The notes under the pieces: model-generated
Told to the model about the DNA's origin: nothing
Databases searched by the model: none
The model's input: the letters and a program-made list of their open reading frames with translations, nothing else
Shown: positions 1 to 8,837 of the stretch, in pieces
Layout: the number at the start of each line of letters is the position of its first letter
Numbering within the stretch: the first letter of the stretch is position 1
Assembly (NCBI RefSeq): GCF_000429645.1
Contig: NZ_AUCG01000020.1
Coordinates: 1-64,000 of the forward strand
Source: Niveispirillum irakense DSM 11586
GTDB taxonomy: Bacteria; Pseudomonadota; Alphaproteobacteria; Azospirillales; Azospirillaceae
Direction: 5' to 3'
Length of the DNA stretch: 64,000 bases
Position numbers and translations under genes: made by a program

Positions 1-60
1 AGTTTCGTAGAGCAACGCGCTTGTGACCCTGGACCCCGGCCTGCGCCGGGGTGACGGGGA
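1..60. repeat. Family A palindromic intergenic repeat, partial copy at window edge
   Basis: This is the right-hand part of an element seen four more times in the window (about 16083, 17737, 19057 and 60098). It keeps the central TCGTAGAGCAA core and the closing arm that ends in GCCGGGGTGACGG. The left arm lies outside the window. It sits upstream of kduD in non-coding DNA. Confidence 0.8.
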
Positions 61-128
61 AGTAGCACAAATCCCCCCATTCCCCCCCACTTCACACCCG
101 CCCTTCACTCCCCCCAAGGAGCATCCCG

Positions 129-887
129 ATGAGCAATCCGTTCAGCCTTGATGGCAAGGTGGCGCTGGTGACCGGCGCCAATACCGGTATCGGTCAGGGC
201 ATTGCGCTGGCGCTGGCCCAGGCCGGGGCGGCCATTGTCGCCGTTGGCCGGTCCACGCCCAGCGACACGCAGCAGGCGGTGGAAGCGGCCGGCGCGAAGT
301 TCCATTTCGTCCATGCCGACCTGGGCACCGGCGCGCCGGTGGCCGAGGTGGTGGAAAAGGCCGTGGCCGCTTTTGGCCGGCTGGACATCCTGGTGAACAA
401 CGCTGGCACCATCCGCCGTGCCGATGCGCTGGATTTCACGGAAGCCGACTGGGATCTGGTGCTGGACGTCAATCTGAAGACGCCCTTCTTCCTGGCCCAG
501 GCCGTGGCCAAGCAGTTCCTGGCCCAGGGCACGGGCGGCAAGATCATCAATATTGCCAGCATGCTGTCCTTCCAGGGCGGCATCCGGGTGGCGTCCTACA
601 CCGCGTCCAAGAGCGGCATTGCCGGGCTGACCAAGCTGCTGGCCAATGAATGGGCGGCCAAGGGCATTAATGTGAATGCCATTGCGCCCGGCTATTTCGC
701 CACCAACAATACCGAAGCACTGCGCGCGGACGAGGGTCGCAACCGCGACATCCTGGCCCGCATCCCCGCCGGCCGCTGGGGCACGCCCGCCGATCTGGGC
801 GGGGCCGCCGTGTTCCTGTCCTCTGCCGCTGCTGATTACGTCCACGGCACCACGCTCGCCGTCGATGGCGGCTGGCTGGCCCGGTAA
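129..887 (+). CDS. kduD: 2-dehydro-3-deoxy-D-gluconate 5-dehydrogenase KduD
   Basis: Short-chain dehydrogenase of 252 residues that interconverts 2,5-diketo-3-deoxygluconate and KDG with NAD(H), the last Kdu-pathway step before KDG enters central metabolism. The Rossmann motif TGANTGIG is at 15-22, NNAG at 90-93, and the catalytic set is N115, S144, Y157 and K161. The block NIASMLSFQGGIRV and the C-terminus AVDGGWLAR are hallmarks of the KduD subfamily, and the length matches the family. An AAGGAG ribosome site lies 6 bases before the ATG. It is convergent with the SDR gene that follows. KduI and KDG kinase are not in the window, so they must lie elsewhere. Cytoplasmic. Identification is firm. 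Confidence 0.95.
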   Translation: MSNPFSLDGKVALVTGANTGIGQGIALALAQAGAAIVAVGRSTPSDTQQAVEAAGAKFHFVHADLGTGAPVAEVVEKAVAAFGRLDILVNNAGTIRRADALDFTEADWDLVLDVNLKTPFFLAQAVAKQFLAQGTGGKIINIASMLSFQGGIRVASYTASKSGIAGLTKLLANEWAAKGINVNAIAPGYFATNNTEALRADEGRNRDILARIPAGRWGTPADLGGAAVFLSSAAADYVHGTTLAVDGGWLAR

Positions 888-893
888 GAAAAA

Positions 894-926
894 GGCCCGG
901 CGGGAAGGACCTCCCGCCGGGCCTTT
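894..926. terminator. Bidirectional Rho-independent terminator
   Basis: A perfect 12-bp GC-rich stem (894-905 with 912-923) closes a 6-base loop. On the minus strand it is followed by TTTTTC and on the plus strand by TTT, so it can end both kduD and the convergent SDR gene. Confidence 0.85.
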
Positions 927-949
927 ACATTTTCAGACTAGGACCGGCA

Positions 950-1699
950 TCACAGCTTGGTCAGGCGACCGCCATCCACCACCAGGCCCGACCCGGTGAT
1001 GAAGGACGCCTCTTCCGCCGCCAGAAAGGCGATGGCGGCGGCGATCTCGTCCGGCGTGCCAATGTCGGCAGGATCGATCGTCTCAGCGCCCGATTTGATA
1101 TTGGGGCTGTCGCGCAGCATCTGCGTTTCCACCGCCCCTGGCAGCACCGCATTGATGCGGATGCCCTTTTCCTTGCCCTCAATCGCCGCGCTGCGGGTCA
1201 GTGACACCAGCCCTGCCTTGGCAGCCGCATAGGGCGCCACCAGGGGCGAGGTCTGGTGCGCATGGATGGAGGCGACATTGACGATGGCGCCGCCCGGCCC
1301 CATCAACCGCAAGCCCTGGCGGATGAACTGCGCAGCGCCGAACAGATTGACGGCGAACAGCCGCTGCCAATCATCCATGGTCAGATCTTCCAGCGGCTTA
1401 TAGATCATCTGCCCGGCGACATTGACGATCACGTCCAGCCGGCCGGTTTCCGCTACCGCCCTGGCACAGACATCTGCCACGGCCGCCTCATCCGTGATAT
1501 CGGCCGGCAGGAACAGGGCCGGGGCGGCATCCGCTCCGGCCAGCGCCGCCAATAACGGTTCCGCATCCAGCCCCGGCCGGTCCACCAGCACCAGACGCGC
1601 CCCTTCTGCCGCCAGACGGCGGCAGGCAGCGCCGCCGATCCCGCCCAGCGCGCCCGTTACCAGGGCTGTCTTGCCTGCGAACCGCATCATGCTCACCAT
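950..1699 (-). CDS. SDR-family oxidoreductase, probable sugar 1-dehydrogenase
   Basis: Short-chain dehydrogenase of 249 residues. The TGALGGIG motif is at 15-22, an NVAG variant of NNAG at 93-96, and the catalytic residues are S144, Y157 and K161. Asp40 at the end of the second beta strand suggests NAD rather than NADP. Its ATG overlaps the stop of dgoD (ATGGTGA), so the two are translationally coupled; Met4 or Met5 are alternative starts. As the last gene of araFGH-dgoD-SDR it is best explained as an aldose 1-dehydrogenase, plausibly for D-galactose or L-arabinose, making the lactone that leads to the substrate of DgoD. The family is certain; the substrate is inferred from context only. Cytoplasmic. 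Confidence 0.85.
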   Translation of the reverse strand: MVSMMRFAGKTALVTGALGGIGGAACRRLAAEGARLVLVDRPGLDAEPLLAALAGADAAPALFLPADITDEAAVADVCARAVAETGRLDVIVNVAGQMIYKPLEDLTMDDWQRLFAVNLFGAAQFIRQGLRLMGPGGAIVNVASIHAHQTSPLVAPYAAAKAGLVSLTRSAAIEGKEKGIRINAVLPGAVETQMLRDSPNIKSGAETIDPADIGTPDEIAAAIAFLAAEEASFITGSGLVVDGGRLTKL

Positions 1700-2835
1700 T
1701 CCGCCAGGGTGCCGTCCGGCAGGCGCCAGGCCGGGTTGCGCCAGCGATGCGGCGTACGCGCCAGATCGCGGACCAGTTCCTCATTGATATCAACACCCAG
1801 GCCGGGCCCGGTGGGGGCCGCAACAAACCCATCCTTCACTGCGAAAATGGACGGATCGCGCATATAGGTCAGCAGGTCGTACCCGCCGGTATTGTAATGG
1901 ATGCCCAGCGACATTTCCTCAATCACGAAATTGGGCGTCGAGACGGCAACGGCCAGACAGGCGGCGAAGGCGATGGGCCCCAGCGGGCAATGCGGCGCCA
2001 GCGCCACATCATAGGCCTCCGCCATGGCGGCAATGCGCTTCACTTCTGAAATACCGCCCGCATGGGACAGGTCAGGCTGGATGATATCGACGATCCCGCC
2101 TTCCAGGAAGGGCTTGAAATCCCAGCGGCTATAAAGCCGCTCCCCCAAGGCAATCGGGATGCTGGTCTGGCCGGCCAACTGGCGCAGCCCCTCGATATTC
2201 TCCGACAAAAGCGGCTCTTCGATGAAAAGCGGGCGCAGTGGCTCCAGCAGGGCCGCCAGTTGGCGGGCCATCGGCTTATGGACGCGGCCATGGAAATCAA
2301 GGCCGACATCCAGCCCCTGATCCTTGACGGCCATGGCGCGTTCCACCACGCCGTCCAAGTCGCGCGGGCTGGAAAGCCAGCCCAGTTCAGCCGTGGCATT
2401 CATCTTCACGGCACGGAAGCTCTGCGCCTTGCGGGCGCGGGCGGCTTCCGCCACCTCATCCGGGCGGTCGCCGCCGATCCAGGCGTAGCATTCCACCTTG
2501 TCGCGCACCATGCCGCCCAGCATTTGCCAGACCGGGACGCCCAGCGCCTTGCCCTTGATGTCCCAGAGCGCCTGGTCCAGCCCGGACAAGGCCGACATCA
2601 GCACCGGGCCACCGCGATAAAAGCCCAGCCGATAGGCGGTCTGCCAGACATCCTCGATCCGGAACGGGTCGGTGCCGATGAAGCGATCCTTCAGGGATTC
2701 AAAGGCACCCTCCACGGCCTCCGCATGGCCTTCCAGGCTGCCCTCACCCCAGCCGACAAGACCATCATCGGTTTCCACACGCACAAACAGCCAGCGCGGC
2801 GGAACCTGGAACACTTCAATACGGGCGATCTTCAT
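1693..2835 (-). CDS. dgoD: D-galactonate dehydratase DgoD (enolase superfamily)
   Basis: Dehydratase of 380 residues converting D-galactonate to 2-keto-3-deoxy-D-galactonate. It follows E. coli DgoD almost block for block (GFYRGGP, ALWDIKGK, GGDRP, LDFHGR, FIEEP, QPDLSHAGGI, LAPHCPLGPIA, WRNP.WR, AEW at the end). Metal ligands are Asp180, Glu206 and Glu232; the acid/base residues are His182 and His282. The ribosome site is weak, but the start fits the family. It lies 60 bases downstream of araH and overlaps the SDR gene, placing galactonate dehydration in the same operon as a sugar importer. A related aldonate is possible as substrate, but the full DgoD signature argues for galactonate. Confidence 0.92.
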   Translation of the reverse strand: MKIARIEVFQVPPRWLFVRVETDDGLVGWGEGSLEGHAEAVEGAFESLKDRFIGTDPFRIEDVWQTAYRLGFYRGGPVLMSALSGLDQALWDIKGKALGVPVWQMLGGMVRDKVECYAWIGGDRPDEVAEAARARKAQSFRAVKMNATAELGWLSSPRDLDGVVERAMAVKDQGLDVGLDFHGRVHKPMARQLAALLEPLRPLFIEEPLLSENIEGLRQLAGQTSIPIALGERLYSRWDFKPFLEGGIVDIIQPDLSHAGGISEVKRIAAMAEAYDVALAPHCPLGPIAFAACLAVAVSTPNFVIEEMSLGIHYNTGGYDLLTYMRDPSIFAVKDGFVAAPTGPGLGVDINEELVRDLARTPHRWRNPAWRLPDGTLAEW

Positions 2836-2895
2836 GGGTGAACCTGTGGGAAGGGATTTTCAGGTGATAAGGAGTAAGAGGGCGGCGGCGCGGTA

Positions 2896-3870
2896 TCACC
2901 GCGCCTTGAGAAAGCTGGCCGGCGTCCAGCGATTTTGCCGCGCGCTATCGACAATGACGGCAAACAGCAGGATGCCGCCGCGCACCACATACTGGTAGAA
3001 GGTGGGCACATCGAGCAGGTTGAGCGCGTTCTGCGCCGCGCCCATGATCAGCACGCCGATCAGCACGCCGCCGATGCTGGCGATACCGCCCAGCAGCGAC
3101 ACGCCGCCCAGCACGCAGGCCGAAATGACCGCCAGTTCCAGCCCCAGCGAGGTATTGGGCTGGCCTGAGGTGATGCGCGCCGCCAGCACGATGCCAGCCA
3201 GCGCCGCGACAAAGCCCTGCAGGGCGAAGACGGTGATCCGCACCCGGTCCACCGGCACGCCGGCCAGCCGCGCCGCCTCCGGATTGCCGCCGATGGCAAG
3301 CACATTCTTGCCGAACACCGTCTTGTTCAGCACCACACCGAAAATGACGAAGCAGAGGATGGCGATCCAGATCGGGTAATTGATACCCAGCAACGCGCCG
3401 GACCCCAGTACATAGAAATCCTCACGCGGGATGGAAACGGCCTGCCCGCCGGAAACCAGGAAGGCCAGCCCGCGCACAATCTCCATCGTCGCCAGCGTGG
3501 CGATCAGGGAATTGATCTTCAGCTTGGCGACGACCACGCCGTTGAACAGCCCGACCATCGTGCCGCCCAGCAGGCCGGCACCGATGCCCAGCGCCACACT
3601 GCCGGTATCGCTGATCACCACGGCGCACAGCACGCCTGCCAGCGCGACGATGGAGCCAACAGAGAGGTCCACCTCCCGCAGCGCCAGCACCAGCATCATC
3701 GTGGTGGTGACGGTGCCGACCAGGCTGACCGACAGGATCAGGCCGCGCATGTTGCGCGCGCCGGCAAAGTCCGGCACGAACAGGGCCAGACAGGCAAACA
3801 GGACCAGCAGCACCAGAAGCGGGCCAATGGCGCTGTAGCGGCGGAAAGCCAACATCATCTGGGTCATCAT
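2896..3870 (-). CDS. araH: Sugar ABC transporter permease, AraH type
   Basis: Inner-membrane permease of 324 residues of the RbsC/AraH family, with about eight to ten hydrophobic segments starting at residue 15. It shares long blocks with E. coli AraH, such as AKLKIN.LI.TLATMEIVRGLA, NTLAIGGNPEAARLAGVPV-like text and TSGQP..S.G.EL.VISACVLGGVSL. The stop of araG and the ATG of araH share one base (TGATG). It forms the channel for the sugar delivered by the AraF-like lipoprotein. The family resemblance is to the L-arabinose system, which in E. coli also accepts D-galactose and D-fucose. Confidence 0.9.
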   Translation of the reverse strand: MMTQMMLAFRRYSAIGPLLVLLVLFACLALFVPDFAGARNMRGLILSVSLVGTVTTTMMLVLALREVDLSVGSIVALAGVLCAVVISDTGSVALGIGAGLLGGTMVGLFNGVVVAKLKINSLIATLATMEIVRGLAFLVSGGQAVSIPREDFYVLGSGALLGINYPIWIAILCFVIFGVVLNKTVFGKNVLAIGGNPEAARLAGVPVDRVRITVFALQGFVAALAGIVLAARITSGQPNTSLGLELAVISACVLGGVSLLGGIASIGGVLIGVLIMGAAQNALNLLDVPTFYQYVVRGGILLFAVIVDSARQNRWTPASFLKAR

Positions 3871-5384
3871 CAGATCCTCACCGCAGCGCCAACGGGCTTG
3901 CCATCGGGAAGCGCCAGTCGCAGAAGTTCATTGGGGGTCGCCTCTTCCCGCGTCAGCACGCCGGCGATGGCGCCATCGCGCATCACCACGATGCGGTCGG
4001 CGACGCCCATCACTTCCGGCATGTCGGAACTGGCGACCAGAAGGGTCTTGCCCTCCGCCGCAAGGCGGTACATCAGGGCATAGATTTCGCTGCGCGCACC
4101 GATATCGATGCCGCGCGTGGGTTCGTCCATCAGAAGGAAGCGGGCATCGGCATCCAGCCAGCGCGCCAGGATGGCTTTCTGCTGATTGCCACCCGACAGG
4201 GTACCGATGGCGGTATCGGCCGAGGCCGTCTTCACCCGCATCGACCCGATCAGCTTTTCCGCCCGCCCAGACTCTTCCTGCCGCCGGATCAGCGGCGCGG
4301 TCTCCATATTGCGGCGGGTGATGGTGATGTTCTCCCGCACGGCGGCCAGCTTGAAAATGCCCTCATCCTTGCGATCCTCCGGGCACAGGCCCAGACCGGC
4401 GGCAATGGCATGGCGCGGGGTGGCAAAGCGCCGAGGCTCCCCATCCAGGCTGATCGTGCCGCTGGCCAACGGTGTCGCGCCATAGATCAGCTTGAACAGT
4501 TCCGACCGACCAGCCCCGACCAGCCCGAAAAAGCCCAGGATTTCCCCGCGCCGGGCCGACAGGCTGACCGGCTGTTTCACCCCTGGCCCCGTCACACCGG
4601 ACAATTCCAGGCTGACGGGGCCAAGCTCGCGGGATTGATAGCCATAGACATCGGCGATGGTGCGCCCAGCCATCTGCGCGATCAGGTGATCGGGATCGGT
4701 CTGGCGCATGTCGGGATATGTGGCGACATGGCGTCCATCGCGCAGGATGGAGACGCTGTCACACAGGGCAAACACCTCCTCCATCCGATGCGAGACATAG
4801 AGGATGGCGCGTCCATCGGCCTTCAGGTCGCGGATGATCCGCATCAAGGTTTCCGTCTCGCGCGCGGAAAGCGAGCTGGTCGGTTCGTCAAAGGCGATGA
4901 TGGCGGCATCGCGCAGCAGCGCCTTGCCGATTTCCACCATCTGGCGTTTGCCGATCGGCAGGGTCTTCACCTTGGCATCGGGGTCGATATCCTCCCCCAG
5001 CCGCGCCAGGATGGCACGCGCACGGGCCCGCACCGCGCGCCCATCCACCAGCCCCAACCGGCCAGGATAGGCACCCAGCAGCAGATTGTCGGCGACGGAC
5101 ATATCCGGCGCCAGATGCAGTTCCTGATGGATGATGGCAATGCCAGCGCTGGCACTGTCACGCGGGCCATTAAAGGCAACGGCACGGCCATCGACCGCCA
5201 AAGCCCCGCTGTCCGGGCGGTATTCACCCGCCAGTATCTTCAACAGGGTGGATTTTCCGGCCCCATTCTCCCCCATCAGGGCACGGATTTCCCCCCGCCC
5301 CAGATCCATGGAGACATCGGCCAGCGCAACCACGCCAGGGAAAACCTTGCCGATATCGGTGAATTGCAGGATCGGCGCCGTCAT
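3870..5384 (-). CDS. araG: Sugar ABC transporter ATP-binding protein, AraG type
   Basis: Double-ATPase subunit of 504 residues. Domain 1 has Walker A GENGAGKST at 38-46 and Walker B IIAFDEPTSSLS. Domain 2 has the degenerate loop GLVGAGRSEL, the signature LSGGNQQK and the Walker B segment LLMDEPTRGID, as is typical of RbsA/AraG/MglA. Sequence blocks such as HQELHL, AFDEPTSSLSARE and LCPEDRK match AraG best. It overlaps araF upstream by an ATGA and araH downstream by one base, so the three subunits should be made together. Confidence 0.92.
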   Translation of the reverse strand: MTAPILQFTDIGKVFPGVVALADVSMDLGRGEIRALMGENGAGKSTLLKILAGEYRPDSGALAVDGRAVAFNGPRDSASAGIAIIHQELHLAPDMSVADNLLLGAYPGRLGLVDGRAVRARARAILARLGEDIDPDAKVKTLPIGKRQMVEIGKALLRDAAIIAFDEPTSSLSARETETLMRIIRDLKADGRAILYVSHRMEEVFALCDSVSILRDGRHVATYPDMRQTDPDHLIAQMAGRTIADVYGYQSRELGPVSLELSGVTGPGVKQPVSLSARRGEILGFFGLVGAGRSELFKLIYGATPLASGTISLDGEPRRFATPRHAIAAGLGLCPEDRKDEGIFKLAAVRENITITRRNMETAPLIRRQEESGRAEKLIGSMRVKTASADTAIGTLSGGNQQKAILARWLDADARFLLMDEPTRGIDIGARSEIYALMYRLAAEGKTLLVASSDMPEVMGVADRIVVMRDGAIAGVLTREEATPNELLRLALPDGKPVGAAVRI

Positions 5385-6370
5385 GCGTTCTGCTCCGCCA
5401 GAAGGGCCTGCCAGTTATCGCGGGTCATTTCCAACCCGTCAGTATAGACCAGGGGGGCCGGCGCTTCGCCCGCCTCCCCCCAGCGATAAAGGGCCAGCGC
5501 CGTGTCATAGCCATGCCGCTTGGGCGACAGCAGGATGGACGCGAAGAAGCCGGTGGGGTTGGCCTTGGAAAACTCCGCCGTGGCAGAGCCGGAGCCGCCG
5601 ATACCGACACCGATAATATCGGACCGTGACAGGCCCAGCCCTTCCGCCGCGCGGACGCCACCCAGCACCGCCTCGTCATTCATGCCGATGATGGCCCATT
5701 TGCGGATGGCCCCCATCCGGGTCAGAACCGGGTTGGCGGCGGTGAAGCCGCCTTCGGTGTCGGTGGTGCGCTGGGGGGCGTCATAGACGGCACTGGCGGG
5801 CAGGCCCGCCGCGATCAACGCGTCGCGCCCGCCCTGCGTGCGCTCCAGCCCTGTCTGCAAACTGTCAAACGCCAGGCGCAGCAGCCCGACCTCTCCAGAG
5901 GCCAGATCCCACCCCCGGCCAGCCGCTTCCCGCGCAATCACCTGCCCCGCCATGGTGCCGATATTCAGCGCGGAGATGCCGACATGGGGAATGCTTTCAA
6001 TCGGGTCCCCATCCGGGCCGATCAGCCGGTCATCAACCGACATCACCTTCAGCCCCCACATGGCAGCGGATTGGCGGATCGCCGGGCCCAGCTTGGGATC
6101 GGGGGTACAGATGACGAAGCCCAGCGCGTTCTTGGCCGCCAGCGTATCAATGGCTGACAGCACCCGGTCGCCATCCGGCGCACCGATCTTGATGACTGTG
6201 AAACCATGCTCGGCACCGGCACGGTCGGCATGGAACCATTCGCTCTGGAACCATTGCTCTTCCGGCTGTTTGACGATGAAGCCGATCTTTGGCCGGTCGT
6301 CGGAACGGGCGCAGCCGGCAAGACCAAGGCCCGCCATCAGCGCCAGCATCTCCCTTCTTGTCGGGCCCAT
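5381..6370 (-). CDS. araF: Sugar-binding protein, AraF type, predicted Tat/lipoprotein
   Basis: Periplasmic binding protein of 329 residues. The mature part follows AraF closely (GFIVKQPEEQWFQSEW, VIKI..PDG, FVICTPDPKLG, VDDRLIGPDG, IIGMNDEAVLGGVRA.EG, MTRDNW). The N-terminus differs from E. coli AraF: a twin-arginine TRREML is followed by a hydrophobic stretch and a lipobox LAGC with Cys20, so it is probably an inner-membrane-anchored lipoprotein. A strong GGAGGA ribosome site precedes the ATG. It is the first gene of araFGH-dgoD-SDR. Ligand is likely L-arabinose and/or D-galactose; the dgoD gene downstream favours galactose. Confidence 0.9.
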   Translation of the reverse strand: MGPTRREMLALMAGLGLAGCARSDDRPKIGFIVKQPEEQWFQSEWFHADRAGAEHGFTVIKIGAPDGDRVLSAIDTLAAKNALGFVICTPDPKLGPAIRQSAAMWGLKVMSVDDRLIGPDGDPIESIPHVGISALNIGTMAGQVIAREAAGRGWDLASGEVGLLRLAFDSLQTGLERTQGGRDALIAAGLPASAVYDAPQRTTDTEGGFTAANPVLTRMGAIRKWAIIGMNDEAVLGGVRAAEGLGLSRSDIIGVGIGGSGSATAEFSKANPTGFFASILLSPKRHGYDTALALYRWGEAGEAPAPLVYTDGLEMTRDNWQALLAEQNA

Positions 6371-6480
6371 ATTTCCTCCGGTGGCGTCTATTGCAATGAC
6401 GCTTTCCTTTGGTGTTATGCCGCCCCCAGGCCAGCGTCAATCATAGTTTACATATTTATATGATTTAGTGCCGCACGCAT
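6371..6480 (-). promoter_or_regulatory. araF promoter region with AT-rich dyad
   Basis: Control region of the araFGH-dgoD-SDR operon. On the minus strand it has a TTGACG -35-like hexamer followed 15 bases later by CATAAC, a poor fit. Upstream is an AT-rich imperfect dyad CATATTTATATG (6451-6462) that could be an operator. No regulator can be named from the sequence. Confidence 0.3.
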
Positions 6481-6517
6481 AAAAAAGCACCGCCCCCCGT
6501 GAGGGAGCGGTGCTTAC
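6481..6517 (-). terminator. Rho-independent terminator of the IclR gene
   Basis: On the minus strand AAGCACCGC pairs with GCGGTGCTT, with an inner CCC/GGG pairing, followed by six T residues. It lies just after the stop codon of the IclR-family gene and insulates it from the araF promoter. Confidence 0.9.
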
Positions 6518-6536
6518 AGACCGGCGAAATTGGGTG

Positions 6537-7343
6537 TTAGCGGCGGCGTAGCGGCAGGTTGCCGGACCAGCCCAGGCCACGGCTGATCTGGCGGGCCGTT
6601 TCCTTCACCGTTTCAATCAGTTCCTGCATGCGCGCATCATTCATATATTGCGCGGCGCTGGACAGGCTGATGGCGGCAACGATCCTGCCATTGGCACCCC
6701 GGATCGGGGCGGCAACGCAGCGGATACGGTCCTCATTCTCTTCCAGATCGAAGGCGTGGCCGCCTTCGGCATATTGCTGCATCCGTCCAAACCAGACCGG
6801 CCACAGGCTTTCATCCTTGAAGCGGGCATCGAAAAATTCCCGCCAGCGCTTTTCCGACTCATCCAGGATCAGGGCCTTGCCCAGGCCCGTGGTGGCGATG
6901 GGGTGGCGTTCCCCAATGCGGGAGCCGATTTCGATGCGGCGGCGACCGGGGATCTTGTCCAGATAGAGCGCCTCTTCCCCATCCAGGATACCCAGATGCA
7001 CCGTATCCTCGGTGGCGGCGGCCAGATCCTCGATATGCGGGCGGGCAACGCGGGGCAAATCCATCTGCTGCTGGGCGCGATAGCCCAGTTCCAGCAGCTT
7101 GGGCCCCAACTGATAGCCCTCACGCGGGGTCAGCGTCAGGTAATTACGCTCCACCAGGGCGGCAGCCAGACGGTGCGTGGTGGAACGGGTCAGTTCCAGG
7201 GTCTGCGCCAGCTTGGCGAGGCTGATCGGCCCCTCCGCAACCGCGTCGAGAACATCCAGGCCCCGAAGCAGCGTCTGGCTGCCGCTGGGAGTGGCCTTCG
7301 TGGTGGCCTCCGGCTCGTCACGGGTGGCGGTCAGGCTGGTCAT
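6537..7343 (-). CDS. IclR-family transcriptional regulator, KdgR-like
   Basis: Regulator of 268 residues from the chosen ATG at 7343, which has an AAGGCG ribosome site about 11 bases upstream; an upstream in-frame start at 7406 would add 21 residues without one. The winged helix spans about 41-62 (SLAKLAQTLELTRSTTHRL). The IclR effector domain follows, with TVHLGILDGEEALYLDKI, IGERHPIATTGLGKA and RCVAAPIRG. The C-terminus (ETARQISRGLGW) resembles enterobacterial KdgR, which represses pectin genes and responds to KDG. Its place between the sugar importer and oligogalacturonate lyase suggests control of this locus. The family is certain; effector and regulon are inferred. Confidence 0.88.
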   Translation of the reverse strand: MTSLTATRDEPEATTKATPSGSQTLLRGLDVLDAVAEGPISLAKLAQTLELTRSTTHRLAAALVERNYLTLTPREGYQLGPKLLELGYRAQQQMDLPRVARPHIEDLAAATEDTVHLGILDGEEALYLDKIPGRRRIEIGSRIGERHPIATTGLGKALILDESEKRWREFFDARFKDESLWPVWFGRMQQYAEGGHAFDLEENEDRIRCVAAPIRGANGRIVAAISLSSAAQYMNDARMQELIETVKETARQISRGLGWSGNLPLRRR

Positions 7344-7483
7344 CGTCTTTATTTCGCCTTCTTTCACTTTGCGGAATATCATCCCATAATCCGGCCAAAA
7401 CAGCAAGGATCAGGCAAAAGGGCAATTATCCATCACCCACCAGGCGGCCGAAGGCCGGCAAATAAAATAAAAGCCCAAGAAAA

Positions 7484-7528
7484 CCCCGCACGGAATAATG
7501 ATCTTAATAATCACCCTGCCGTGCGGGG
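7484..7528 (-). terminator. Probable terminator after oligogalacturonate lyase
   Basis: A perfect 10-bp inverted repeat CCCCGCACGG / CCGTGCGGGG encloses a 25-base AT-rich loop and is followed on the minus strand by TTTTCTTGGG. The large loop makes it weaker than the other terminators. It lies directly after the last gene of the long minus-strand carbohydrate series. Confidence 0.6.
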
Positions 7529-7535
7529 TAGTGCT

Positions 7536-8837
7536 TTACTTTTTCGCAGGCTCGATTTCCACGGCGTAGGTATAAGCCTCGCCATGCATGTTAGAGCGGA
7601 AAACCACCCACTTGCCGTCGGGCGTGAAGGTGATGTTCGGCTCCATCCGGTAATCATGGTCCTTCATATTGACCAGCTTGGTCGCACGCAGCACGCCGGG
7701 GCTGATCAGGTTGGCAGCATCGGGCGCGCTGATACCGGCCACATCGGGGATGCCTTCGGGGCGGAACAGGTAAATCCATTTCCCGTCCTTGGCCTTGGCT
7801 ACCATCTCCTCGTCGCCGCCATCACCGGCGAACAGGGTGCCATCGCGGTTGATATTGTAATGGACCGACCATTCATCACGGTCCAGATGGTACCAGGTGC
7901 GCTTACCGGTCGCGATCTCGTACCCGGCCAGCCAGAAATCCTCGCCGCGCGGGGTCTGCAGGTCGTACCAGATCATCTTGCCGTCATGACTGAAGAACTC
8001 ATGGCCGGCGATTTCCATGTTCATGCTGCGCTTATGCACCTTGGTCAGGCCGGTGCCATCGGTGCGGATCAGCCAGATCCGGTCTACCTTGTGCCAGGGC
8101 CCTTCATGGCAGAACATCAGCAGGTTGGGATCGGTGGGGGAGAACTGGACATGGTTCAGCCAGTCGGTCGCCGCATGCACCACCTTGCGTTCACCCGTTT
8201 TGATGTTGAGGGTGAAAATCTCCATCGGGATGCGGGCTTCCAGCCGGTCGTTCAGCCGCACCTCCTTGGCGTCGGCAAAACTCAACGGCTTTCCATCCGG
8301 CCCGGTGGCCGCGTAATGATCGTCGAAATTGGTCGTGTTCTGCTTCGGTGCGCCCGGCTGCAGGTCAAAATCCCGCTCCGCCCAGGTGCCCAGCAACAGC
8401 GTCTCATCGGCATTGATGGATTCGATCCGCCCGCTTTTCACATGCGCGATCTTGGTCGGCTTGCCACCCTTGCTGTCCACCCAGAACACGTCATAAGGAC
8501 CGCCCTGCTTCACATCGTCATTGGCGTAATAGACGCGGCCCGTCTTCGGGCCCACGAACAGGGGTGCCAGATGCTCCCCCTTTACCAGCGGGGTCTGTTT
8601 GCGGGTTTCCAGATCAATGATGGAGATGGTGGTGGCAGAACTGACCACCACCCGCTTGCCATCGGGCGTATAGGCGTTCTGGTGGAAATAGAGGCTGCGG
8701 CTGCCCGGTTCGGTGGACAGGCGCACGACGCGATGGCCGGTATCCGGGTCGATCCATTCGCGCGGCGGCTCTGCGGCATGGACGGTGCTGCTGGCCAGCA
8801 GCGCCAATGCGGCGATCAAATGCGCCAGCTTCTTCAT
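7536..8837 (-). CDS. ogl: Oligogalacturonate lyase (PL22), exported form
   Basis: Beta-propeller lyase of 433 residues that cleaves (unsaturated) digalacturonate to 4-deoxy-L-threo-5-hexosulose uronate. The PL22 core is clear: NHVQFSPTDPNLLMFCHEGP with His229 and His244, RIWLIRTDG, GHEFFSHDGKMIWYD and a final MEPNITFTPDGKWVVFRSN. Unlike the cytoplasmic enterobacterial enzyme (about 388 residues) it starts with a signal peptide (1-21, cleavage after VHA), so it should act in the periplasm. Its ATG overlaps the GH28 stop (ATGA), so the two are coupled. An RG-specific variant of PL22 cannot be excluded. Confidence 0.88.
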   Translation of the reverse strand: MKKLAHLIAALALLASSTVHAAEPPREWIDPDTGHRVVRLSTEPGSRSLYFHQNAYTPDGKRVVVSSATTISIIDLETRKQTPLVKGEHLAPLFVGPKTGRVYYANDDVKQGGPYDVFWVDSKGGKPTKIAHVKSGRIESINADETLLLGTWAERDFDLQPGAPKQNTTNFDDHYAATGPDGKPLSFADAKEVRLNDRLEARIPMEIFTLNIKTGERKVVHAATDWLNHVQFSPTDPNLLMFCHEGPWHKVDRIWLIRTDGTGLTKVHKRSMNMEIAGHEFFSHDGKMIWYDLQTPRGEDFWLAGYEIATGKRTWYHLDRDEWSVHYNINRDGTLFAGDGGDEEMVAKAKDGKWIYLFRPEGIPDVAGISAPDAANLISPGVLRATKLVNMKDHDYRMEPNITFTPDGKWVVFRSNMHGEAYTYAVEIEPAKK

